DNA of 43,115 nt from Emiliania huxleyi CCMP1516 (taxonomy: Eukaryota > Haptophyta > Isochrysidales > Noelaerhabdaceae). The stretch spans positions 1,416,599-1,459,713 of the forward strand of contig NW_005199770.1 in assembly GCF_000372725.1 (NCBI RefSeq). The letters run 5' to 3'. The position numbers and the translations under genes were made by a program. The notes beneath the pieces were generated by a model. It did not search any database. It had not been told where the DNA came from and saw only the letters and a list, made by a program, of their open reading frames with translations. Of the stretch, positions 9,166-18,125 are shown one piece after another. Within the stretch, counting starts at the first letter, position 1. The number at the start of each line of letters is the position of its first letter.

Positions 9166-11500
9166 TCAGAACGGCAGCTGCATTGCGACGATCTCCGCCG
9201 CGTTGCGGTGGTCGGTCATGCTCTCCCGCTCCGGGTCCTTCTCCCACGTGTCGGTGGCGATACGATAGTTGAGCCGCGGGTCGTCGGCCGCGCGGATGAC
9301 GCCGGGGTGCGTCGCCCACATGGGCTTGCAGTGCGGCTTGTGCAGCTTGCGGTGCAGCTTCTGGCACTCGGTGCTGCAGTAGTGCGCCGCCTTGCACACG
9401 CTGCACTTCTGCAGACGGCGCGCCCCCTGGCCGGACTCGGCGCCGCACTGTGCGCAGGCGAAGGAGGGACAGCGGCCCGTCGCGGCGGTGGTCGCCCGCC
9501 CTTCGTCGAGGTACAGGTACCAGCCGAGGTGCTTCTTGGGCGCGGGCCGGAGCTCCTGCCTCCCAGCGGCCGGTCGCGACGTGGAGCGCCCAGGTCTCGT
9601 TGGTCTGCGGTGAGTTGTACGGCCAGACGAGCTTCCACGTTGCCGGGCGGTCGTCGGGCTCGCCGTCGCTGTCCTCCTCTTCGCCCTCCTCCTCCTTGCC
9701 GCGGTCCTCCTCGTCCTCCTCCTCGCTCGAGAGGTCCTCGAGCGCGGGCGTGCCGGCCGTCGGCAGGAGGACCTCCGACTTCTCGCCCAGGAAGCTGAGG
9801 GAGCTCGCGCGCTTGTGCGCCTTGCGCACCTCCGCCTTGAAGTTGACCTTGACCGGGATGTTTCGGGGCGGCGGGCGCTCCTCCGAGGTGACGCCACCGA
9901 GCACAAGGATCCGCTCGCCGTCGAAGAAGCACTGCCCGCCCTGGATGGGCATCTCCTGGTCCAGCACGCTCCAGCGGCGGCGCTTCGTGTCGTAGATCTG
10001 CACCGCGCCGAAGTGGTGGCCGTCGTCGGCGACGTCGATCATGCCACCTGCCACATCAGGCACATGGGCGCGCGCAGCCTCGTGAGGTCGTGAGAGCAGT
10101 GGAGGCTGGGTGGGCGCAGGAGGTCCGTGGGAGAAGTATGAGCGATTCGTGGGTGATGATGTGAGACGCACCCATCACGTAGATCTTGTGGCCCACGGCG
10201 ACGCAGCGGCCCGAGTTGCATGCGTACGGCATCGGCGGGATCGCACACCAGTCGGGGTCGGCGGGGTCGTAGACCTCGCAGTGCGACATGTCCTTCGCGT
10301 CGCCCGCCCACCCGCCCTTCTTGAAGGTCGTGTCCATGCCGCCGATGGCGTAGACCTTGCCACGGCACGCCACCGCGCCGGGCAGGCAGCGCTTGGTGCT
10401 CAGGCCTATCGTGGGGCGCCACTCGTTGCGCCGCGGCGAGTAGACCATCACGCACGCACACGGCGGCGGGTTGGTCATCATGAACTGCCGCGACTGGCCG
10501 TGCGTGCCGCCGAAGACGTACACCTGCGCGGGGTGTGCGGGCACGGGGAGTGAGTGCGCAGCGTCAGCGAAAATCGAGAGGGGGGAACATCTCCTCTGTG
10601 GGGTCGTGGCCTCACCTCCTCGTCGCACGCCACGGCGCAGTGCATGTCGGTGGGCTCGGGCAGGGAGTCCGCCTGCATCCACTCCTTGCCGTCCACGAGC
10701 ACCGAGACGCGCGCGTGCGAGTCCATGGTGTTGCTGCGCTTGCTCCCCCACAAGTCGTAGCTACCGGCGATCGCCATCACGAACATCTCCGGACGCTCGC
10801 GCCGCACGGCGATGAACGCCTCGTTGCGGGTGAGCGCGCGCCACCGCTGCGAGACGCAGGTGAGCGCGGCGTGCTCGGTGCGCGGCAGGTACGACAGCAC
10901 CACGCACAGCTCGTCGTCGTTGAGGTCGGAGATGTCCTCCGCCGCGGCGCGCACGAGCGGCAGCGGCTGTTCATCCAGCCTGCGCAGCTCTGCGATGGCC
11001 TGGCGCACCTCCTTGGCGCCCGCCTCATGCCCCGCCACGACGAGGCGCTTGCTCAGGGCCTTGATGCCGAGGCTCGGCTCCTCGATCCGCATAGCTCGCA
11101 CCGCTCCGAGCAGGCTGCCGTCGGAGGCGGCGACGCTCGCCTTGCGCGGCTCGTGCTTGGGCACTGCGAGCTGCGCGGGTGGCCCGGCCTTCTGTACCCG
11201 ACCGAGCATCATGGCGCGGCCGAGCTGCGCCTGGGTGAGACAACCCACGAGCTCGAGGTTCGCCGCCGCTATCGACACCTTGCCCGCGCCGCCGCCCTCG
11301 ACGCTGACGCCATAGCGACAGGTCGCGGCGAAGTACTCGACCGCCGTGCCGAAGAGGCCGTTGAGCTCGGGCTTCTTCTTCAGGCCGCGCACGCGCACGC
11401 GCTTCATAAAGAGCGGCGCGCCGCCGCCAGCGACGGGGCGCCACCGCTTGTCGTCGATCGGCACACACTGCAAGGCCGACATCGTGCCTTCGGCGATCAC
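9166..11500 (-). CDS. F-box/Kelch/MYND zinc-finger protein, three exons, one frameshift
   Basis: Start at 11500 (a second ATG at 11482 is equally possible). N-terminal KRVRVRGLKKKPELNG resembles segments often linked to MYND proteins. An F-box-like stretch (ISDLNDDELCVVLSYLPRTE) follows near residue 190. Kelch motifs come next (VYVFGGTHGQSRQF, KVYAIGGMDTTF, KIYVMGG, RILVLGG), then an acidic run (EEEDEEDRGKEEEGEEE) and a C-terminal MYND finger (CAQCGAESG ... CSVCKAAHYCSTECQKLH ... HKPHC). Introns 10524-10615 and 10048-10171 are GT-AG and rejoin Kelch motifs exactly (phases 0 and 1). At about 9555-9562 one extra base shifts the frame between WALHVATGRWE and ELRPAPKKHLGWYL; this is either an error or a real break. 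With F-box and Kelch it is a likely substrate adaptor of a ubiquitin ligase (inference). Confidence 0.8.
10048..10171 (-). other. GT-AG intron of the Kelch/MYND gene
   Basis: Donor G|GTGCG after YVM, acceptor GGCAG before GT GGC ATG. The junction re-creates the Kelch GG pair and is phase 1. Confidence 0.75.
10524..10615 (-). other. GT-AG intron of the Kelch/MYND gene
   Basis: Donor GAG|GTGAGG at 10615, acceptor GCGCAG ending at 10524, phase 0, joining HCAVACDEE to VYVFGG. Confidence 0.8.
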
Positions 11501-11519
11501 GGCAAAGTTTAAGAAGCTG

Positions 11520-12100
11520 CGGACGCTTGACGGCCTCTACTGGTTTGCAAAACGCGTAGGGCTAGCTGGTCGACAAGCGCCTGTCCACAAAGACGCCGCG
11601 TACAAATCAACCTGAAATCACACTGTGAACACAATCAATAGTCTAGCAAGAGCATAGCTACCCAAGGAGCAAGGCATACCGGTGTGAACAAGTCTCCACC
11701 GACACCCCCTCGTGCACGGCCATCCTCGTCCTCTGGCGCCGGACGGCCGATGTTCGACGGGGTCAAAGCTCTCCAGACGCCGCGCACGGCCCCAGGACTC
11801 GTGGTGAGTGTGGTGTGTGCCTCACGAGGCGGAGAGGCCGCGTGAACTCCCGTAGAAGCTCGCGAAGTGCGGATTTGGAGCGCCGACCCGGACCCGGACC
11901 CGCCCCGCGCGCCCGCCCCGCCCGTAGTGGGGGAAATGGTGAGATTTTTGAATGAACGCCTCGCGCAAAACCACCGCTACCATGCCAAAGAAGATCCTTG
12001 TGGGCTATCCAGAACACCTAAGATCATGCCCTAGCTCTAAAGTGGGCCCGAGATACGCCAGCTAAACCCCGGATTTTTTCCGGCAGCGGGCCACACATGG
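11520..12100. other. Intergenic, no gene recognised
   Basis: Upstream region of the Kelch/MYND gene. No motif-bearing ORF. A GACCCG-rich patch lies at about 11883-11925. Confidence 0.4.
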
Positions 12101-12104
12101 CCGG

Positions 12105-12611
12105 CTACCCAAGCGGGTCGCACGGAGACACGGGAAGGCTGCCGCAAGCCGCCTCCGGGTGCAGGGGCCCGGCGCGGTGGGCGGGGGCAACGACCCGGTA
12201 GCTGGCCGCGCCTCTCCCCCCCGCCCGTCGCCGCTGCACCCCTTGCCGCGGCCCTCGTCGCTGCTGGAGCGACAACAGCCACGGCACGAGGTCAGAACGC
12301 GGCCTCGGAGAGCTCGAGCGAAGGCGCCGACGGTGGCAGCCGTGGTAGTGGTTTATGGTAGAAGGCTCCTGAGCCGTCGGGCACCACGCTCGACGTCGCC
12401 GAGCAGCCGCACCTGTCGCGAGCGCCTGCGCGTGGTCGGGCGCTGCCGGCTCGACCTCCATTTCCGGCGAGGTGTCGGGCGCGGCGGGCGGCTCCGGCGC
12501 CTCGGTGGCGACCGTGGGCTCGGTGGTCGCCTTGGGCTGCCTGTGGATGTTGTCGTTGGCTGATTTCTTATGCTTCTTGCCCGTTCGGCCGATGCCTGAG
12601 TTGCGAGGCAT
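12105..12611 (-). CDS. Hypothetical ORF with basic head
   Basis: ATG at 12611 begins MPRNSGIGRTGKKHKKSAND, then a Pro/Glu/Ala-rich stretch (TEPTVATEAPEPPAAPDT). The first 80 residues have protein-like composition; later sequence is Arg-rich and may be intronic or out of frame (a GT donor CAG|GTGCGG lies near 12418). No family recognised. It could be the first exon of a nuclear protein. Confidence 0.25.
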   Translation of the reverse strand: MPRNSGIGRTGKKHKKSANDNIHRQPKATTEPTVATEAPEPPAAPDTSPEMEVEPAAPDHAQALATGAAARRRRAWCPTAQEPSTINHYHGCHRRRLRSSSPRPRSDLVPWLLSLQQRRGPRQGVQRRRAGGRGAASYRVVAPAHRAGPLHPEAACGSLPVSPCDPLG

Positions 12612-12719
12612 CTCGGTACACGCGACGGCAGCACGACGTACACGACGAGGACGGCTCCTTGATGGCGACCTGCAGCAGGAGGGTGCGCATGTTTGGAGCG
12701 TGGTAGCGGACGCATCGGG

Positions 12720-12730
12720 CCTAACCCGGG
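12720..12730. repeat. Target-site duplication, left copy
   Basis: CCTAACCCGGG, repeated exactly at 13359-13369 on the other side of the fold-back element. Confidence 0.8.
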
Positions 12731-13358
12731 CTGAACCTTCTTTTCTAGACGGCTAGGATTGAGAGCAGCCTCGCTCTCAATCCTAGAAGTCGAAGGATTG
12801 TGAGCAGCACTCCTCGCAATCGTAGCATCTCTGTGCGATTGTGAGCGCCTACGCTCGCAATCCTACGTCTTCTAGGACTAAGAGCAGCTCCGCTCCCAAG
12901 GTGACTGGTGACGCCTACGACTACTACCAGCGCGCTCGCAATCCGAGCAAAGTCTAGGATTGCGAGCAGCACTGCTCACAATCCTAGCAACATGCCTCCG
13001 ATTGCGAGCAGTAGCGCTCGCAATCCTACATCTTGTATGTAGGACTATGAGCTGCTGCGCTCACAATCGTACCAAAGATCCAAGGATTGCTGGCAGGCGC
13101 ACAGGGGGCGCTCCCAATCGCTCCAGCCGCGAGCGCTTGTGAGCGCGCTGGCATGGTCTCCTCACAATCCAAACAGTGATCCCACCGATTGCGAGGGGAC
13201 CCGCTCGCAATCCTAGAAGATGTAGGATTGCGAGCGTTCGGCGCTCACAATCGCACAGAGATGCTACGATTGCGAGGAGTGCTGCTCACAATCCTTCGAC
13301 TTCTAGGATTGAGAGCGAGGCTGCTCTCAATCCTAGCCGTCTAGAAAAGAAGGTTCAC
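12731..13358. mobile_element. 628-bp fold-back element built from serial hairpins
   Basis: The outer ends are inverted copies (TGAACCTTCTTTTCTAGACG at the left, its complement at 13338-13357). The inverted match extends about 145 bp inward with only a few differences. Inside, about 14 units of 30-40 bp each form their own palindrome, with the pattern CTAGGATTGNGAGC ... GCTCNCAATCCTAG; the central units are more degenerate. The 11-bp direct repeats CCTAACCCGGG at 12720 and 13359 look like a target-site duplication. No ORF or transposase is present, so it would be non-autonomous. It lies about 150 bp upstream of the SAC3-domain gene at 13508. Confidence 0.85.
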
Positions 13359-13369
13359 CCTAACCCGGG
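13359..13369. repeat. Target-site duplication, right copy
   Basis: CCTAACCCGGG, identical to 12720-12730. Confidence 0.8.
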
Positions 13370-13507
13370 GCCGTGGCGTGTACCGAGAGGCTGGTCTACC
13401 GAACACTTTTGGTGCTTACCTGCCCAGAAGAGCGGCCCGGAAAAAAATATTGGCGCTGAGCCTCCTTCATTGGTAGAATCGGCGGCAATTCTTCTTCTCG
13501 CCGCGAC

Positions 13508-16500
13508 ATGGGTGGCTCTCGCTCGCCTCGCAGCGACGACCGGGACGACAGGCGCCGACGCAAGAAAGAGCGGAGAGACGGAAGCGATCGGCGGGAGAGG
13601 GGTGAGGGCAAGGAGCGTAGCAAGCGGCGCAGACATGAGGAGCGGCACAAGCGGTCGCGCCGGAGCAGCAGCAGCAGCAGTGCCGAGGAGAGGCCTGTGG
13701 AGAGGCCCGCGGAGAAGCCCGCGGCGGACCCGGCGAGGCCGGCGGCGGTGTCGCAGAGCGACTACCTCTCCCAGTACGACAACTACTCGGCGGCGCCGAC
13801 GGGCTCCGCGCCGGTGGCGCCGGGCCACGCGCCGGCGCCGCAGGCACCGGCGCCTTCGAGGGCGGTCACGGCGTTCGCGCCCGACACGCAGGTCACGGCC
13901 TTCTACGCGCTCAACACGCGGACGGTCGGAGCGCTCATCGGGCCCAAAGGCGCGCCTGCGACGGTCGCGGCGGCGGTGCCACCTCCCGCCAGACAACACG
14001 CGCCATCCCTCGGGCGTCGCGCCCGCAGGCTGCATCATCAAGGCTCTCAAGGAGCGGACGGGGACGGCAATCACGATCCTCCAGCCGGGCGAGCGGCAAG
14101 AGCTGCCCGGCCTCGGCACCTTCGAGCGCGCCGTCCAGGTCCGCGGCCGCGCCGCCGCCGTCGCGGGCGCCGAGTGTGCGATGCTGGCGGTGCTTGCTTA
14201 ATCCGTGATCAATCCTCAGCCAGTGAGTCTTCAGGCGCCGAGTCTGCGATGCTGGCGGTGCTGTCGACGATCGACAACGGGAAGGGCCGCGCTCGCCGGC
14301 ATCTCTTCGCGCCCGCGCTCACTTGCCGGAGGCCTGACCGCTGACGGCCATGAGTAGGCGCGCTCGTCGACAACTCGTCCCACCTGCGCCAGCTCACCTG
14401 GCCGGGCGGAGGGGCGAGCTGTGAACAGCGTCTCTTCACACCTGCAGCTGTGAACAGGCGTCAGCTCACCTGGCCAAGCGGAGAGGCGGTCGTCGTCGCC
14501 GAGGGGCAGGAGCAGATCGCAGCAGCGGGCGGCGCGGGCGCGGGCGCCGGGGCGTGCGTCACCGGCGGCGGCGGGCTGGACGCCGCAACAACCGCTGCGG
14601 GCTGGCAGCGGTTTGTGGACGCAGCGACGGGCGCGCCGCACCACCACCCCGCGATTCTCGGAACCTTCTCGGAGCCCTCTCGGAAACTTCTCGGAGCTTT
14701 TCAGGTGCGCCGTACTACCACCACGCGGCTTCCGGCGCGACGAGCCGGAGGGGCCGGGCGGCAAACTTCCGGGAGGCTTCTCGGAAGGTTCACATCTCTC
14801 TCCCCTAGGCACGACTAGCTGGGAGCTGCCTGCGGGCGTGGGGCTGGCGGGCGAGAAGGCCTTTCCCTCGCCCGCCGAGGCGGCCAAGGCGGCGCTGCAG
14901 CGCGTCGCAGCAAAGGCTGGGCCAGACGCCCACGACACGCCCACGACACGCCCACGACACACGCCCACGACACGCCCACGACACACGCCCACGACACGCC
15001 CACGACACACGCCCACGACACGTCCACGACACGCCCTTTAGGTTGGGCGGCCTGACTTGGGCCCGCTCGGGGCGGTGCAGGCTGGTGCGCGGTCGCACCC
15101 CATCGGCCCGTGCCGGAGCTGCCTGCCTTGCGGCGCTAGCCGGAGCCCTCTCGGAACCTTCTCGGACCCTTCGTGCAGGCTCGTGGGTCTGCGTCGCGTG
15201 CGGAAACATCAACTTCCCCGGCCGCACCACCTGCAACCGTTCCGTCTGCGGCGCGCCTCTCCCCCGCGGGGCGGAGGCACCCTCCGCGACCCTTCCGCGA
15301 CCCTTCCGGGAAGCTTCCCCGTAGGCATGCCTCGCTCCGAGGTGGACGGAGGCGACCCGGGCGGCCCCTCCCCCTTCAGCCAACCGAATGCCGCCGCCGC
15401 CGCCGCTGCCGCCGCCGACGCCGCGTTCGCAGCCGCAGTGGCGCCGAAGCCTTCTCAGCCGCAGCCGCAGCCGGCGGCGGCGGCGGCGGGGGGAGGGGCG
15501 ACGTGGACTTTCAAGGGGATGGTCTTTTCGGGGCAGCAGGCCGAGCCGCCCGAGGCGGCTCTGTCACCTACCTCATTCGTGCGTCGGTGCCGACCGTTTC
15601 TTTTTTGCTCTCCAGGTCCTTCCTTCCGAAGCGACTCCGATCGGCGCAAAGGGCGCGCAAAAGGCGCCAAATGAGCCGCGCGCTCGCACGAATCTCGCAC
15701 GGATCTCGCACGGATCTCGCACGGATCTGACACACGCCCCGCGCGGCCCCATCAGGGCCCAAAGAACCCCGCCATCGCCCCGGCGCCGCCGCCCGCCAAG
15801 CCGGCGCTCGCGCTGCTGCCGATCGACGACGCCGAGAAGCGCGCCCGCGTGGACCGCGCTGCCCGCTTCGCCAGCACGGCCGCAGAGCGAGCGCTGCAGG
15901 AGCTACACTACACTCCGCTGACACACCACACCACACTACACTACACTCCACTCCACTACACTGACTGCACACGCCCTCCTCTCACCCCCCCCTGGCTAGT
16001 GAGCGAGCCCAGCACTACAGTCTGCACCTCGTCTAGTGCGCACTCTGCCCTCCCACACACTCGGACTCCTTGCACTGCAGGAGCAACGCTGCACTACACA
16101 TACCATCGCACAGCTATCTGCGTGCATAGCCTCACGACGAGATGTGGGGAGNNNNNNNNNNNNNNNNNNNNNNNNNNNNNNNNNNNNNNNNNNNNNNNNN
16201 NNNNNNNNNNNNNNNNNNNNNNNNNNNNNNNNNNNNNNNNNNNNNNNNNNNCCCCAGCAGCGACGCACTCAGATCTCAGTACCAGTCGAGGTTCCAGCGA
16301 CCCTCAGTGCCAGCGGCACTTGGTGGCAGCGACCTCAGTATCAGCGGCCTCACAGTAGCGGCGGCCTTGATGCGGAGCGACTTCAGTACCAGCCGTGCTC
16401 GCGCACCATGCGGTTGAACGCCTCCCTCGCCTCAGCCTCGGAGTAGTCGTCGCGCCTGCCGATTAATAACTAATGATGAGTTATTGCGACATATCTCGGT

Positions 16501-18125
16501 CTCTCGGCGTCATCTCTCTCTGTCTCGCCTGCTCGGGTCGATGCGGGCGCCGCCCGCGAGCATGTTCGTGCGGATGCCGAGGAGCACCTGAGATATGGGG
16601 AGATATGGGGAGATGTGGGGAGATATGTCTGGTGCATAGCCGCACGACGCAGCTCACTATGCGGCCCTGTCCGCCGCTGCAGGAGCGGCGCGCTTCTCCC
16701 ATATCTCCCCACATCTCCCCATATCTCCCCACACCTCTGCAGGAGCGGCGCGCTGCGCCCGCGCCGACCCTCGAGGCCGGCCGGGTGGAGGGGCAGTCGA
16801 TGGCGCTCGAGAAGAGCTACATGCGACTGACGGCGCTGCCGCGCGCCGACGAGGTGTGCCGCCCCTCTGCCCTCTCTTCTCCCTCCCCCCCCCCCCCCCC
16901 CCCTCCGCGCCAGATGAAAGAAGCCTTTCATTCCTTCCGTATTCAGTCGCCCTCGCCGTGTACGAGTGCGTGGCCCCGCCCAGATGAACGAAACCTAGGA
17001 TCACATGGCGCAGCACAGACCCAACAGAGGGGTCTACGAGTCGATCACGTGTAGTACGAGGGCCTCTGAATAGTCTCGCATCGCACACTCTGTGAGGAGC
17101 AGTCACTTCACCAGGTACCACGCGCGCCTCGCGCTGCGCGCGGGCGACGAGGGCGAGTTTGCACAGTGTCAGGCGCAGCTGGTCCCTCTGCACGCGGCGG
17201 GGCTGTGAACAGCGTCTCTTCACGCTCCCCCCCTCCATGAGCAGGCGCAGCTGGTCCCTCTGCACGCGGCGGGGCTGTCGGAGCACGCCGCGGAGTTCGC
17301 AGCGTACCGGCTCCTCCATTGCGCCGTGGCGAGGGGGGGCTCGCTCGCAGAGGCGCCGGGCTCGGGTACCGTGGGGTAGGGGAGGGTGGGTTCGGGTACC
17401 GTGGGGTAGGGGGGGGGGGTTCACCCGCCGAGGCACCGGCCGCTGCCCCTCGGGGGCGTGAGAGTATTCACGAACCCGTCCGCCCACCCACCGATGGTGC
17501 CCCCCCCCCCCCCCCAGGAGCTGCGTGCCATTGTCGGCGGCCTCGCGCCCGCGGACGCCGCCGCTCCGCCCGTCGCGCAGGCGCTACATCTCGGCTACAT
17601 CTCGGCGCTATATCTCGGCTGCATCTCGGCTCCCCCTCGGCTGCACTCCGGCTGCATCTCGGCTGCACTCCGGCTGCATCTCGCCGCCCGCCCGCCAGGC
17701 GCTGAGGCTCGCCGTCGCCCTCCAGCGCGGCGAGTTCGGAACATTCTTTGGCGAGTGCAGCCGGCTGCACAACTTGGCCGCCGCGCTGCTGCAGCCGCTG
17801 CTCAAGCCGCAACGCGGCCGCGCCCTCCGCGCGGTCCGCCCCCCCCCTCCCCCCCCTCACCCCTCACCCCCCCTCCCCTCCCTCCCCATGTCGCTGATCA
17901 CTGCATCGGCCCGTCTGGATGAGTCAGGTATGCGCCGCCTTCGTCCCCTCCCTCCCCCTCTCCCGCGCGGCGCACCTGCTCGGCTTCGGGGGCGACCTCG
18001 CCGTCTGCACGCAGTGGCTGCGCGAGCAGGGGGCGGTCCTCGAGCTGCACCACTCGAAGGGCGTCGTCCGCGGAGGGCTCCTCCTCACACGCGAGACCGG
18101 CAGAGCGATGCGCGGTCCGGGCTGA
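13508..18125 (+). CDS. RS-rich/KH/WW/RanBP2-zinc-finger/SAC3 (LENG8-type) protein, at least 17 exons
   Basis: Exons: 13508-13949, 14029-14166, 14235-14285, 14358-14385, 14458-14630, 14705-14734, 14809-14915, 15042-15132, 15179-15250, 15325-15539, 15756-15899, 16743-about 16857, an unresolved part to about 17111, then to 17172, 17245-17352, 17518-17580, 17699-17833, 17928-18125. Domains in order: RS/RE-rich head; KH (RTVGALIGPKG|CIIKALKERTG, GxxG = GPKG); WW (GWQRFVDAATG|APYYHHAASG|TTSWELPAG, over three exons); RanBP2-type zinc finger (WVCVACGNINF ... CNRSVCG); SAC3/GANP/LENG8 domain (ALEKSYMRLTALPRADEV, YHARLALRAGDEGEF, EFAAYRLLHCAV, VALQRGEFGTFF, SLPLSRAAHLLGF). SAC3-type proteins scaffold mRNA export or splicing complexes, and the other domains bind RNA or splicing factors, so a nuclear mRNA-processing role is likely. 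Most introns are GC-AG with direct repeats. The helix around QDLTVQ expected in the family was not found; an assembly gap lies in one intron. Confidence 0.75.
13950..14028 (+). other. GC-AG intron in the KH domain
   Basis: Donor AAAG|GCGCGC, acceptor CCGCAG|GCTGC. Removal makes the KH loop GPKGCIIK continuous. No convincing direct repeat at its ends. Confidence 0.75.
14167..14234 (+). other. Direct-repeat GC-AG intron (68 nt), possible alternative end
   Basis: The intron start and the following exon start share 28 nt with one difference (GCGCCGAG(T)G/CTGCGATGC...). If retained, translation ends at a TAA (14199-14201) with ...AMLAVLA; if spliced it goes on as ...AMLAVLSTIDNGKG into the WW region. 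Confidence 0.65.
14286..14357 (+). other. Direct-repeat GC-AG intron (72 nt)
   Basis: Intron start GCCGCGCTCGCCGGCATCTC and next exon start GCGCGCTCGTCGACAACTC are alignable with one indel. Junction AAG G|GC GCG CTC is phase 1. Confidence 0.6.
14386..14457 (+). other. Direct-repeat GC-AG intron (72 nt) with shared core
   Basis: First 32 nt (GCGCCAGCTCACCTGGCC...) repeat the next exon start (GCGTCAGCTCACCTGGCC...) with five differences. The remaining 40 nt (14418-14457) contain GTGAACAGCGTCTCTTCAC and end GCTGTGAACAG; the same core lies at 40116-40154 in another gene. Confidence 0.75.
14631..14704 (+). other. Direct-repeat GC-AG intron (74 nt) inside the WW domain
   Basis: Intron start GCGCGCCGCACCACCACC versus exon start GTGCGCCGTACTACCACC. 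The 3' half carries CTTCTCGGA-type tandem units and ends TTTTCAG. Splicing joins DAATG to APYYHH. Confidence 0.75.
14735..14808 (+). other. Direct-repeat GC-AG intron (74 nt) inside the WW domain
   Basis: Intron start GCGCGACGAGCCGG versus exon start GCACGACTAGCTGG. Ends CCCCTAG. Confidence 0.7.
14916..15041 (+). other. GC-AG intron with CCCACGACACG minisatellite
   Basis: Intron start GCTGGGCCAGAC versus exon start GTTGGGCGGCCTGAC. The body (14928-15033) is a tandem of 11- and 13-bp CCCACGACAC(AC)G units. Ends CCTTTAG. Confidence 0.7.
15251..15324 (+). other. Direct-repeat GC-AG intron (74 nt)
   Basis: Intron start GCGCGCCTCTCC versus exon start GCATGCCTCGCTCC. The 3' half has CGACCCTTCC repeats and ends CCGTAG. 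It interrupts the sequence just after the last zinc-finger cysteine. Confidence 0.65.
15540..15755 (+). other. GC-AG intron (216 nt) with 11-bp CGGATCTCGCA repeat
   Basis: Donor CAG|GCCGAG, acceptor ATCAG|GGCCC, phase 0. Four units of CGGATCTCGCA lie at about 15688-15728. Confidence 0.55.
16152..16251. other. Assembly gap (100 N)
   Basis: Exactly 100 N, a conventional size for a scaffold gap of unknown length. It falls in an intron of the SAC3-domain gene. Confidence 0.99.
16252..16626. repeat. Near-identical copy of 22147-22523
   Basis: About 375 bp match 22147-22523 with two single-base indels near the left end. It includes the terminal minus-strand exons of the unrecognised 22-kb gene (DDYSEAEAREAFNRM ... 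WY stop). It abuts the assembly gap and lies inside a plus-strand gene intron, so a misjoin is possible. Confidence 0.85.
16593..16735. repeat. 10-bp AGATATGGGG satellites, both orientations
   Basis: AGATATGGGG units at 16590-16626 and the complementary ATATCTCCCC units at 16699-16731. The same satellite recurs at 22485-22522 and 22627-22704. Confidence 0.8.
17173..17244 (+). other. Direct-repeat GC-AG intron (72 nt) with perfect 34-nt repeat
   Basis: 34 nt at 17173-17206 (starting GCGCAGCTGGTCCCTCTG) are identical to the exon start at 17245-17278. The 3' part begins GTGAACAGCGTCTCTTCAC, the same core as at 14420 and 40118, and ends ATGAGCAG. Splicing gives CQAQLVPLHAAGLSEHAAEF, as expected for the SAC3 family. 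Confidence 0.8.
17353..17517 (+). other. GC-AG intron with 30-bp GGTACC-containing repeat
   Basis: Donor GAG|GCGCCG, acceptor CCCCAG, phase 0. Two TTCGGGTACCGTGGGGTAGG-type units at 17364-17413 appear in reverse complement at 40997-41068. Confidence 0.6.
17581..17698 (+). other. GC-AG intron with 11-bp CTGCATCTCGG repeat
   Basis: Intron start GCGCTACATCTCGGC versus exon start GCGCTGAGGCTCGCC. Body is about nine 11-bp units (C/TACATCTCGG, CTGCACTCCGG). Splicing joins PPVAQ to ALRLAVAL. Confidence 0.75.
17834..17927 (+). other. GT-AG intron of the SAC3-domain gene
   Basis: Donor GCG|GTCCGC, acceptor GAGTCAG, phase 0, joining RALRA to VCAAFVPSLPL. Confidence 0.65.

Noticed and set aside
14928..15033. 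CRISPR-like array
   Set aside because: Units are 11-13 bp without spacers; it is an intronic minisatellite. No CRISPR array is present in the window.
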